From JBOFGK01 sp051649085 (GTDB lineage: Bacteria; Bacillota_I; Bacilli_A; UBA3375): DNA of 64,000 nucleotides. This document shows positions 24,622 through 32,781 of the stretch, in pieces (within the stretch, counting starts at the first letter, position 1; the number at the start of each line of letters is the position of its first letter). The position numbers were made by a program, and so were the translations under genes. The stretch covers positions 62,001 to 126,000 of the forward strand of contig JBOFGK010000010.1 in the NCBI GenBank assembly GCA_051649085.1. The letters run 5' to 3'. The notes beneath the pieces were generated by a model. The model saw only the letters and a list, made by a program, of their open reading frames with translations. It did not search any database and was not told the origin of the DNA.

Positions 24622-26595
24622 ATGAACATACAATTAAATAATATAACTAAAAAACTTGGAGATCAAGTCATACTAAACGATGTTTCATTAACACTAAAGA
24701 AAGGAATGAATTTTATCGTTGGGGCAAGTGGTAGTGGGAAAACATCTCTTTTAAAAATAATTTCGACAATTGATAATCAGTTTGAAGGAACTAGATTACT
24801 TAATGGACAAAACTATACGTCTGCGAATTGTTCAGATGGTTATTTTGAAGAACTGTTCGGATTTATTGGGCAAGAGGCAAATTTAATTGAAAATTTAACA
24901 GTCTATGAAAATATTGAATTAGCAGTAATTTTAAAAGGAGAAGTCGATGAGAAAAAAATCATGAAGACACTCAATGATTTGAAGATTAAATCATTAGCTT
25001 CGAAAAAAGTTTCAGAACTTTCAGGTGGTCAAAAACAAAGAGTAGTAATTGCAAGAGAACTTTGTAAAAATGTCCAAGTGCTAATTGCTGATGAACCAAC
25101 AAGTGCACTTGATAATGTAAATAGTAAAACAATTATGGCAATTTTGCGAGAAATCTCAAAATATAAAACAGTGATTATAGTAACGCATGATCAGCAACAT
25201 ATTAATAAAACTGATTATGTAATTCAGCTTGATAAAGGATGCATTATGGAAACTTCAAAGTCTAAAATGCCAATTCAACCGACTGTTGAACAAGGAATCC
25301 ATAGGATCAATAAGTCGACAACAAACTTAACGTTAAAAGCTAAAATTAAAGTGAGTAAAATGAATTTATTAGCTTCGAAAGTTAAAACAGTCTCGTTTAT
25401 CCTTACTGCAATTGTAGCGGTTGTAATGAGTTTAATTTCTTTAACGGGAATGGTTAGTAATTCAAGTGCAGATAGTTTTAAACAACTATTTGATTCATAT
25501 GGTTCAAAGTTAACGGAAATTTATGTAAGTAATGGATCACTGACAAGCCAATCTGGATCGATGGATGGCGCGAAAGAAGATTATCAACAAGGTCTAAAAG
25601 AAGTATATGATAAATATCAAAATGATCCTCGAGTTGCTCATTTGTATAGCACAGATTTAATCGGTGATGGAGCTTACACAGTTGAGGATAATACATATGA
25701 AATTGATGCGTCAGGTCGTCAAGGATATACAGAAGCTGGAATGGGAGCTGTTCAAAGTGGTTATTCAGATTTAGTTGCAGGTCAACTACCAACTGGGACA
25801 AAAGAAATAGCAATTTCAACGCAAACAGCAGAAAAATTAGGATATAAACCAGTCGAAATTATTGGGAAAAAATTAACTTTTAATGGAACAAGAAGACCAA
25901 ATAATGCTGAACTAGCACAAGAGGTTAGTAAAACTACTGATAAAATTGAATTTACAGCGACAGTTAGTGGTGTCTATGAAAATGAATATAAAGGAAAACC
26001 AACTGATTTTGAAAATCCTGAAGAACTGCTTGTGAATTTATATAGTAAAGATTTGGCCGAAGCGCTTTTACAAATGCAAGGTAATAAAGTACCACCATTC
26101 TTTATTATTCGTGCGAAAACACCTGCTGATACTGTTGCGATTCAAAATGAATTAGGGTCAATGGGAATTGTCGCTTCAAGTGATTCGGCAAAAATTGAAG
26201 ATATCTTGAAACTTCAAGGGCAAACTTCTGTGATGGGGAAAATCATCTCAATTGTTTTACTTATTTTAGCAGTAATTGGTTTAGTAGCAGTTTCTTTTTT
26301 CAGTGGGATCAATCGAAAACGTGAATTTGCAATTTTTGAAGCTACGGGATACAATCAATCAAAACTTGGGAAAATCATTTTAGTTGAACAATTAATTTTA
26401 ATCTTCATTACACTTGGAGTTTATCTGATTTTAGCACCAGTTCTTAATGTTCTAACGCAACAAATTTTTCATACATCAATTTTACAAGGTAATTCAAGTT
26501 TGATAGCGATAGGTTTAATTATGCTAATAGTTAGTATCAATTTTGTAATTTTAAAATATTTTGTAGCTAAAACTAATTTAAATGATAGCATGTAG
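24622..26595 (+). CDS. MacB-type ABC transporter (fused ATPase-FtsX permease)
   Basis: 657 residues. The N-terminal ATPase has Walker A GASGSGKT (34-41), signature LSGGQKQR (about 133), Walker B VLIADEP and the H-loop THDQ. A TM helix near 255-280 follows, then a large extracytoplasmic domain (about 290-540) and three C-terminal TM helices with the FtsX-type segment NRKREFAIFEATGY. Fused ATPase/permease proteins of this kind act as mechanotransmission exporters or bacteriocin-resistance/immunity pumps. AGGAG precedes the ATG. A perfect 14-bp terminator follows at 26622. Confidence 0.85.
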   Translation: MNIQLNNITKKLGDQVILNDVSLTLKKGMNFIVGASGSGKTSLLKIISTIDNQFEGTRLLNGQNYTSANCSDGYFEELFGFIGQEANLIENLTVYENIELAVILKGEVDEKKIMKTLNDLKIKSLASKKVSELSGGQKQRVVIARELCKNVQVLIADEPTSALDNVNSKTIMAILREISKYKTVIIVTHDQQHINKTDYVIQLDKGCIMETSKSKMPIQPTVEQGIHRINKSTTNLTLKAKIKVSKMNLLASKVKTVSFILTAIVAVVMSLISLTGMVSNSSADSFKQLFDSYGSKLTEIYVSNGSLTSQSGSMDGAKEDYQQGLKEVYDKYQNDPRVAHLYSTDLIGDGAYTVEDNTYEIDASGRQGYTEAGMGAVQSGYSDLVAGQLPTGTKEIAISTQTAEKLGYKPVEIIGKKLTFNGTRRPNNAELAQEVSKTTDKIEFTATVSGVYENEYKGKPTDFENPEELLVNLYSKDLAEALLQMQGNKVPPFFIIRAKTPADTVAIQNELGSMGIVASSDSAKIEDILKLQGQTSVMGKIISIVLLILAVIGLVAVSFFSGINRKREFAIFEATGYNQSKLGKIILVEQLILIFITLGVYLILAPVLNVLTQQIFHTSILQGNSSLIAIGLIMLIVSINFVILKYFVAKTNLNDSM

Positions 26596-26621
26596 GTACA
26601 TAAAATAATTATTGTACAACC

Positions 26622-26660
26622 AAAGAGTGTCTAAAAACGTTATTTAGACACTCTTTATTA
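26622..26660 (+). terminator. Terminator after the ABC transporter
   Basis: A perfect 14-bp stem AAAGAGTGTCTAAA/TTTAGACACTCTTT (26622-26635 with 26643-26656). The core sequence resembles the terminator at 13368. Confidence 0.85.
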
Positions 26661-26723
26661 TGTTTTTTGAAATATAAAGTTAGGATAAGCAAATCAAAAT
26701 TAAACAAGCGATTATGTAATTTG

Positions 26724-26752
26724 AAAAGATCCATTTTACTGGATCTTCTTTT
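26724..26752 (-). terminator. Terminator of the protease-lipoprotein operon
   Basis: AAGATCC (26726-26732) pairs with GGATCTT (26741-26747) with A/T-rich flanks; it sits downstream of the minus-strand lipoprotein gene. Confidence 0.55.
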
Positions 26753-26799
26753 AATTTATTATTTTAGAATTAAGTTTACTTATGTAAATGGACTGTTGC

Positions 26800-27381
26800 T
26801 TATTTTGGGATGCTAAAGCGTTCACGATCAAATTTAACTTCGTTTTTACAAGCATCTACAAATGCATCAATATTTTTTTGACCATTAGGATCATTTTTTT
26901 CCGAAATAAATGGTGGAACTCCATGGATTTGTTGTAAATTTCCTTCGGGATCTAAACTTATTGAAAAAATATATTTTTTCCCAAGATCAGGAACGATTCC
27001 ATTTTCATCAATCATAAATTTTCCCTCTTCATTTATTCCACCTGGCATTTCTACAAGGACCTTTTTTCCTTTTGGCAAATCACCCTTGAAGCTCTGCTCA
27101 ATACTTACTTCATAAAGTGTATAAGTTTCAGAACTAACAATTTCATCAGGTCCATCCGCAGTACGTTTACCTAAATAGTCAACAAATTTATCAATTTTTG
27201 CCTCGAAAACATAATCTGCAAAGCCAACGACTTCATTTTTGTTTTTTTCATCAAAAACGTAGACAGCTTCTATACTAAAAGTTTCGTAGTCTTTTGTCTT
27301 ATCGCTTGAAATGTATGATGTTTTAGAATTACACCCGACAAGTGAAATGCATAAAATAAGCGTTAATATGGTTTTTTTCAT
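26800..27381 (-). CDS. Lipoprotein downstream of secreted metalloprotease (193 aa)
   Basis: AAGGAG precedes ATG 27381. MKKTILTLILCISLVGCNSK carries a lipobox (LVGC, lipidated C17), so the mature protein is anchored on the outer face of the membrane. The remaining 175 residues contain Gly-Tyr-rich beta segments (FVDYLGKRTADGPDEI, VLVEMPGGINEEGK); no family is assigned. The gene follows the protease gene by 10 bases, so they are co-transcribed. It could protect the producer or modulate the protease. Confidence 0.7.
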   Translation of the reverse strand: MKKTILTLILCISLVGCNSKTSYISSDKTKDYETFSIEAVYVFDEKNKNEVVGFADYVFEAKIDKFVDYLGKRTADGPDEIVSSETYTLYEVSIEQSFKGDLPKGKKVLVEMPGGINEEGKFMIDENGIVPDLGKKYIFSISLDPEGNLQQIHGVPPFISEKNDPNGQKNIDAFVDACKNEVKFDRERFSIPK

Positions 27382-27391
27382 TCGTTTCTCC

Positions 27392-27937
27392 TTACCAAAT
27401 CTTCTTATTTAAACAGCTTAATGTATTCTTATCGGTTGAATCAAAATTTGTGATAGTCGTTACAGTTCTTTGCATTACTGAAGTTTTTGTAGAACGATGT
27501 GCCATTCCAAATGCGTGACCCATTTCATGGATTGCAACATTTGTATTTTGTGTATTTGAATATTTAGACATATAATGGTTGTTCAAGAACATTTTCCCTT
27601 CAGAAGATGTTACTGCAACCCATGAAGCAGACTTGTCATATTGATCTACAATATACATATCGACAACACCTTTGCCTTTTCCAGTCGAATCGATCACAAC
27701 ATCTCCGGGTTGATCGTTGTTGTATTTTGTTTTTGCAGCTGAAATTTGCTTTTTGTATTTACCTGAATAACTATAATTCAATTTACCGTCTGCTTTTGTG
27801 TTGTTATTTGTACCAATTAAATGCCATTCATTTGTATTTGCACATGAAGAAAAAGCATTCAATTTAATTGTATTAACGCTCAAAAGCATTAATGCAGCAA
27901 TTAAACTTAGACTTGATTTTAAAAACAATGTTTTCAT
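27392..27937 (-). CDS. Secreted matrixin-like zinc metalloprotease
   Basis: 181 residues with a signal peptide (MKTLFLKSSLSLIAALMLLS..., cleavage near residue 28). The zinc site HEMGHAFGMAH (residues 137-147) is the long HExxHxxGxxH motif, with a Met-turn SVMQ at about 153-156, so it belongs to the metzincin clan (M10/M12-like). It is small, essentially just the catalytic domain without a pro-domain or C-terminal repeat. Substrate unknown. The promoter reads leftward, with TATAAT on the minus strand near 27990. Confidence 0.82.
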   Translation of the reverse strand: MKTLFLKSSLSLIAALMLLSVNTIKLNAFSSCANTNEWHLIGTNNNTKADGKLNYSYSGKYKKQISAAKTKYNNDQPGDVVIDSTGKGKGVVDMYIVDQYDKSASWVAVTSSEGKMFLNNHYMSKYSNTQNTNVAIHEMGHAFGMAHRSTKTSVMQRTVTTITNFDSTDKNTLSCLNKKIW

Positions 27938-28207
27938 AAATTACTACCTCTCTTGTATTTTACTATTTTATCAAATTATTACACTTAAATTATATCATAG
28001 TGTACACGTTGTTATGAAGAAAATATTAATTTTTTGAAAAAAGAATTGTGGATCCTTTATTTTATATAATGATTTGAATATGAAGGAAATATAATTTAGC
28101 TCTATTATGTTTCAAGAGAAAATCGGATTTTTTGTAAGTATTTGCATAGAATGTTCCGTTTGTAACTAAAAAATGTTATAATAGTATAAGCTAATAAGAG
28201 GTGGAAA

Positions 28208-28936
28208 ATGAAACAACTGTACCATACGAAAATGACTGAATCAGAAATTTACATTGCAGCTAAAGTAGTAGAGCAAAGAAAAAATATTAGCAATCTATCG
28301 ATTTCCGAATTTGCCCTAATTTGTAATGCATCAAACGCAATGATTTCTAAATATGCGAAAAATTGTGGTTTTTCAGGTTATAAAGAATTAAAATATTACG
28401 TAAAAACACAGACGTTTGACAGTCCAATAACAGCTTATACAACGAGCAGTGCTGAACTGAAAATTTTCAACTATTTTCAATCTTTTAATCAAAAAGCATT
28501 TGAAGAATTACTTGAACTCTGTAAAAGTTGTGATAAAATCCTTCTTTTTGGGAAGGGTCCGTCACTTGGTGTCTGTACATATTTTGTGCCGCGAATTAGA
28601 AATGCTTTTGCTTCATATGTTGTTTGTGAAACTGATAAACAACAAATGGAAACAGAATTGATTAGTTTGGGTTCAAAATTATTAATTATTTTATCTGCTT
28701 CTGGTGAAAATAAAGCAATCATTCCGCTTTGCGAAGAAGCTAAACAAAAAAAAGTCAAGATTGTTATAATTTCGGAAAATTATAATCCAATTTTGTCTAA
28801 ATATGCTGATTTGACAATAAATTTACTTAATCAAGGGATCGATTATGATACAAATTTAATGCGTGGGCGCAGCTTATTTTTTATTTATCTCGAGACTTTA
28901 GTTCAAACACAACTGAACAATGATTTAATAATTTAA
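28208..28936 (+). CDS. MurR/RpiR-family transcriptional regulator
   Basis: 242 residues: an N-terminal HTH (about 1-75, with SISEFALICNASNAMISKYA as the helix-turn-helix) and a SIS sugar-phosphate-binding domain (about 90-235, ILLFGKGPSLGVC and ILSASGENKA). RpiR proteins sense phosphosugars. AAGAGG precedes the ATG; TATAAT lies just upstream. The gene is transcribed towards the PTS gene with a terminator between, so it probably regulates that unit. A partly palindromic GTGAAATTTTACAC (28942-28955) is a candidate operator. Confidence 0.85.
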   Translation: MKQLYHTKMTESEIYIAAKVVEQRKNISNLSISEFALICNASNAMISKYAKNCGFSGYKELKYYVKTQTFDSPITAYTTSSAELKIFNYFQSFNQKAFEELLELCKSCDKILLFGKGPSLGVCTYFVPRIRNAFASYVVCETDKQQMETELISLGSKLLIILSASGENKAIIPLCEEAKQKKVKIVIISENYNPILSKYADLTINLLNQGIDYDTNLMRGRSLFFIYLETLVQTQLNNDLII

Positions 28937-28960
28937 AAAATGTGAAATTTTACACGAAAT

Positions 28961-28986
28961 ATGACACAATAAGTGTCATTTTTTTC
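28961..28986 (+). terminator. Terminator/attenuator between regulator and PTS gene
   Basis: ATGACAC-AATAA-GTGTCAT (28961-28979) with a T-run. It separates regulator and PTS transcripts. Confidence 0.6.
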
Positions 28987-29013
28987 GTACAATTTAGTTA
29001 TAAAGGAGAATGA

Positions 29014-31017
29014 ATGTTTAAAATAGATAATATTTTTTTAGATGAAAATGCCACAGATAAATTAGCACTAATAAAATTAATTGCCACACGTGCACATGAA
29101 TTGGGAATAACGGATAAAATTGAGCAACTACAAGCGGATTTATTAGCTCGTGAAGAAGAAGCCTCAACCGGGTTTGTTAAGGGAATTGCAATTCCCCATG
29201 CCCAATCAGCCGCAATAATCAAACCGACGATCATAGTAGTTAAGTTGGCTAATGCAATCGAGTATCAAGCGATGGATGGTGAAAAATCAAGCTTATTTAT
29301 CTCGATTTTAGTCGGTAAAGAAAGTAGTGATGAACATTTAAAAATTTTACAAAAACTTAGTCGACAAATGGTTTCCTCAGAATATTGTGAACAATTAGTT
29401 AAAGCAACTAATCGCTCGGAATTATTTGAATTAATTGATCGGATCTTTCAAGAAGATATTTCTAAGCAACGCCAAGAATTAAAAGCTGGGAAAAACATTG
29501 TTGCTGTTTGTGCATGTCCAATGGGACTTGCTCATACTTTTATGGCGGCTGAGGTGATAGAAAATTACGCTAAGAAAAATGGACATAATTACAAAATAGA
29601 AACACAAGGAGCTGATGGAGTTCAAAATTATTTATCGGATATTGATATAAGCGGGGCAGATGTAATTATTCATGCGATCGCTGTGACTCCCCAAGATAAT
29701 GAACGATTTGAAGGTTACGTTGTAAATGAAGTTGGCTTACAAGAATTAATTAAAAATCCTGATGAATTATTAGATGGCTTTATGTTTAAACAAAATAAAC
29801 AAGTGGTTCATATAGAAACAGAAAAAAAAGAAGAAATTAATATGGAAAATCAGACCAAAAAATCAAGTTTATGGATGGAAATTTCTAAACATTTAATGAG
29901 CGGAATCTCATATATGATTCCAATTCTTGTAATGGGAGGATTATTAGGGGCAATCTCATTACTTGTTCCGTATATGCTACTAGGCCTTTCACCTGATATG
30001 TCAATTGAAGCAGCTTTACAATCGGGGAATTTTAATGGTTTTGAGGAAACTCTTCTAAGGTTTTGCTTTGTTGTTCAAGGATTTGGGTTTACACTATTTG
30101 GTTTTGCTATTCCAGTTTTTGCAGGGTTTTGTGCAAATTCAATCGGTGGTAAAGCTGCTTGGCCAATTGGGTTTATTGGTGGATATATTGCAATTAATCC
30201 GGTTGCTCATGCTGTTTTGCAAAATGGTGAAATTATTGGTGAAAAACCAATTGCAGCTGGTTTTATGGGTGCGGTAATTATTGCATTTTTTGCTGGATAC
30301 CTAGTTAAATTTTTAAATCAAAAAATTAAACTTAGCCATAATTTATTAGCGTTTAAAACGACTTTTTTGATTCCATTAATCGCAGCAATTACAACAATGA
30401 TTATTATGGTATATGTGATTACACCTGTTGGTGGAACACTAAATCAAATAATTGAAAAATTATTAATCGCAGCAGGTGATGCGGGGTCATTGGCATATAC
30501 TGTTTTATTAGCAATCACAACAGCATTTGATTTAGGAGGACCAGTAAATAAAGCCGCAGGATTTGTAGCACTTGGTTTTACAACTGATCAATTACTGCCG
30601 ATTACAGCTCGTGCAATTGCGATTGTAGTGCCATCGATTGGGCTTGGCCTTGCTACGATTATTGATAAATACATCGTTGGAAGAAAAGTATATGATGCGC
30701 AATATAAACAAATTGGTCAAACTTCAATTTTCTTAGCATTTATGGGGATTAGTGAAGGTGCAATTCCCTTTGCACTTGAGCGTCCAAGTTTTGTTATTCC
30801 GATTAATATGATTGGTGCAGCAATTGGGGCTGTAGTGGCTGTCAGTTTTGGGGCTGTCCAGTGGTTTCCGGAAAGTGCAATTTGGGCTTGGCCACTTATT
30901 GAAGGAATAGTTCCCTACATTATGGGAATTTTAGTCGGTTCGCTCTTTATAGCAATAGCTAATGTTATTTATCGAAATAAATTAGTTTCAAAAGGAAAAC
31001 TTGATATTAAATTATAA
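29014..31017 (+). CDS. PTS EIIABC, fructose family (fused)
   Basis: 667 residues. The EIIA domain (1-150) has the phospho-histidine motif IAIPHAQS (H62); EIIB (about 160-255) has VCACPMGLAHTFMAAE with the phospho-cysteine and the GLAHT signature; EIIC (about 285-655) has about nine TM helices with GGPVNKAA and ISEGAIPFA typical of fructose/mannitol permeases. It imports and phosphorylates a sugar or sugar derivative. AAAGGAG precedes the ATG. The neighbours (RpiR, PLP enzyme, RidA) suggest an amino- or sulfur-containing substrate rather than plain fructose, by inference. Confidence 0.9.
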   Translation: MFKIDNIFLDENATDKLALIKLIATRAHELGITDKIEQLQADLLAREEEASTGFVKGIAIPHAQSAAIIKPTIIVVKLANAIEYQAMDGEKSSLFISILVGKESSDEHLKILQKLSRQMVSSEYCEQLVKATNRSELFELIDRIFQEDISKQRQELKAGKNIVAVCACPMGLAHTFMAAEVIENYAKKNGHNYKIETQGADGVQNYLSDIDISGADVIIHAIAVTPQDNERFEGYVVNEVGLQELIKNPDELLDGFMFKQNKQVVHIETEKKEEINMENQTKKSSLWMEISKHLMSGISYMIPILVMGGLLGAISLLVPYMLLGLSPDMSIEAALQSGNFNGFEETLLRFCFVVQGFGFTLFGFAIPVFAGFCANSIGGKAAWPIGFIGGYIAINPVAHAVLQNGEIIGEKPIAAGFMGAVIIAFFAGYLVKFLNQKIKLSHNLLAFKTTFLIPLIAAITTMIIMVYVITPVGGTLNQIIEKLLIAAGDAGSLAYTVLLAITTAFDLGGPVNKAAGFVALGFTTDQLLPITARAIAIVVPSIGLGLATIIDKYIVGRKVYDAQYKQIGQTSIFLAFMGISEGAIPFALERPSFVIPINMIGAAIGAVVAVSFGAVQWFPESAIWAWPLIEGIVPYIMGILVGSLFIAIANVIYRNKLVSKGKLDIKL

Positions 31018-31127
31018 ATTGAAAAAATAAAAGATAGAGTTTTTTAGCTATAAATAATAAATGCTTAATTAAATAATTGAATGATTTATTGCAACATAGT
31101 TAATTACTATCATATTAGGAGTAAAAT

Positions 31128-32300
31128 ATGAGTAGGTTTGATTACCAAGAACAAAGAGAAGGAACCTATTGCACACAGTGGGATTATACTGTTGATCGAT
31201 TTGGGAACGAAGATGTTTTGCCTTTTTCAATTTCAGACATGGATTTTTCGATGCCAGAAAGTACTAAGCAAATTTTGCATGAACGTGTAGATCATGGTAT
31301 TTTTGGTTATACGAGATGGTGTCATGAAGATTTTCAAAATGCTGTGGCAAATTGGTATGAAAAACGCTTTGATTTTCAAGTGAATTGTGCTCAATTAACA
31401 TATTCCCCGACGGTAATTTATTCTTTAGCAGAATTGTTGCGTTTAATAAGTGCTAAAGTACTAGTTTTTACACCGGCCTATGATGCTTTTTTTGGAGTGA
31501 TTAAAGAAAATAATTGTATTGAATATAATTCTGAATTGATTATTGAAAACGATCATTATGTGTTAGATAAACTAGATTTTGAAAGTCAAATAAAAAAAGT
31601 TGATACCCTCTTACTTTGTTCGCCGCATAATCCTGTCGGAAAAGTATTTACAAACGAAGAACTCGAATATATAATTGAAATGTGTATTGAAAATGATGTT
31701 TATATTATAAGTGATGAAATACATATGGATATCTGTTTTCAAAAACAACATATTCCCTTAATGAAAGTAGCTGAAAAGTATGAATATGAACATAACGTTG
31801 CAATTATAACAAGTGCAACAAAAAGCTTTAATTTTCCAGGACTTTTGTTCTCGTACGCGTTGATTGGCAATCGTGAACTAAAAGCTCAGTTTGAATATAA
31901 TTTAAAAGTAAAAAATGGATTATCATCATGTACTACGCTAGGTTTACTTGCAACGATTGATGTCTATACAAATGGTCATAGTTGGTTAGATGATTTAAAA
32001 GTTTATTTATACGATAATTATTTGTATGTTCTGAAATATTTTGAAGAACATCAACTTAAACTTAAGCTTTATCAATTTGAAGGAACTTATTTGTTATGGA
32101 TTGATGCGAGTTATTATACTGAAAGCTTTCATAAATTAAAAGAAATAATGTATGAACAAGAAAAAGTTGGTATAATGGATGGGAGGGTCTATAAAAGCCC
32201 TAATTTCCTACGAATCAATATCGGTTGTAGCCGTTTGAAACTAGCAGAAGGTATTAGAAGGTTACACATGTCGATTCAAAAATTGGAGAAAATAGATTAA
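31128..32300 (+). CDS. MalY/PatB-type PLP-dependent C-S lyase/aminotransferase
   Basis: 390 residues, fold-type I PLP enzyme. Visible: SPHNPVGKVFT (about 165), ISDEIHMDI (about 190-198, PLP-binding Asp) and TSATKSFNFPGL (about 225-236, Schiff-base lysine). MalY/PatB proteins cleave cystathionine and related thioethers by beta-elimination and release an imine/enamine. RidA follows directly, which fits since RidA hydrolyses such intermediates. The PTS gene upstream is 110 bases away on the same strand. Confidence 0.85.
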   Translation: MSRFDYQEQREGTYCTQWDYTVDRFGNEDVLPFSISDMDFSMPESTKQILHERVDHGIFGYTRWCHEDFQNAVANWYEKRFDFQVNCAQLTYSPTVIYSLAELLRLISAKVLVFTPAYDAFFGVIKENNCIEYNSELIIENDHYVLDKLDFESQIKKVDTLLLCSPHNPVGKVFTNEELEYIIEMCIENDVYIISDEIHMDICFQKQHIPLMKVAEKYEYEHNVAIITSATKSFNFPGLLFSYALIGNRELKAQFEYNLKVKNGLSSCTTLGLLATIDVYTNGHSWLDDLKVYLYDNYLYVLKYFEEHQLKLKLYQFEGTYLLWIDASYYTESFHKLKEIMYEQEKVGIMDGRVYKSPNFLRINIGCSRLKLAEGIRRLHMSIQKLEKID

Positions 32301-32334
32301 AAGAATATATTGTCAACATTAAAAAGGAGACTAA

Positions 32335-32718
32335 ATGAAAAAAATAATAAAAGCAAAAAATGTGTTGGAGGCAAAAGGACCATATTCACATGCAGTTGTA
32401 GTTGGGGATTTATGCTTTACTTCAGGACAATTACCAATTGATTATACAACAGAAAAAATGGAATTAGATGATGTTAAAGTTGCGACAAGGTATTGTCTAA
32501 ATAATATTCAAGCAATTTGTGAAGAGCTTGGAAAAACATTAAATGATGTTGTAAAATGTACTGTTTATGTTAAAGATATCAATGAGTATGCGCAAGTAAA
32601 CGAAATTTACCAAGAATATTTTACAAATGACTTCCCAGCACGTACAGCTTTTCAAGTAGGAGCACTACCATTTGGTGTACCTGTGGAAATTGAAGCGATA
32701 ATTGATATAAGTAAATAA
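32335..32718 (+). CDS. ridA: RidA family enamine/imine deaminase
   Basis: 127 residues, the usual length. Signature elements: GPYSHAV near residue 15, FTSGQLPID, and KCTVYVKDINEYAQVNEIY, with the conserved Arg in FPARTAFQV (about residue 105). RidA hydrolyses reactive enamines/imines from PLP enzymes to ketoacids and ammonia. AAGGAG precedes the ATG and the gene follows the PLP enzyme by 34 bases. A strong terminator ends the unit. Confidence 0.93.
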   Translation: MKKIIKAKNVLEAKGPYSHAVVVGDLCFTSGQLPIDYTTEKMELDDVKVATRYCLNNIQAICEELGKTLNDVVKCTVYVKDINEYAQVNEIYQEYFTNDFPARTAFQVGALPFGVPVEIEAIIDISK

Positions 32719-32741
32719 GCTTATAATAGTCATATAAATAG

Positions 32742-32776
32742 AAAAACTCTTTCCTAAGATTTGGAAAGAGTTTTTT
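32742..32776. terminator. Bidirectional terminator between ridA and kup
   Basis: A perfect 13-bp stem AAAAACTCTTTCC/GGAAAGAGTTTTT (32742-32754 with 32763-32775); A- and T-rich arms let it work for both converging genes. Confidence 0.85.
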
Positions 32777-32781
32777 ATTTG

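Noticed and set aside
25478..25819. 113-aa minus-strand frame inside the ABC transporter
   Set aside because: Antisense shadow of the extracytoplasmic domain; no SD and odd composition.
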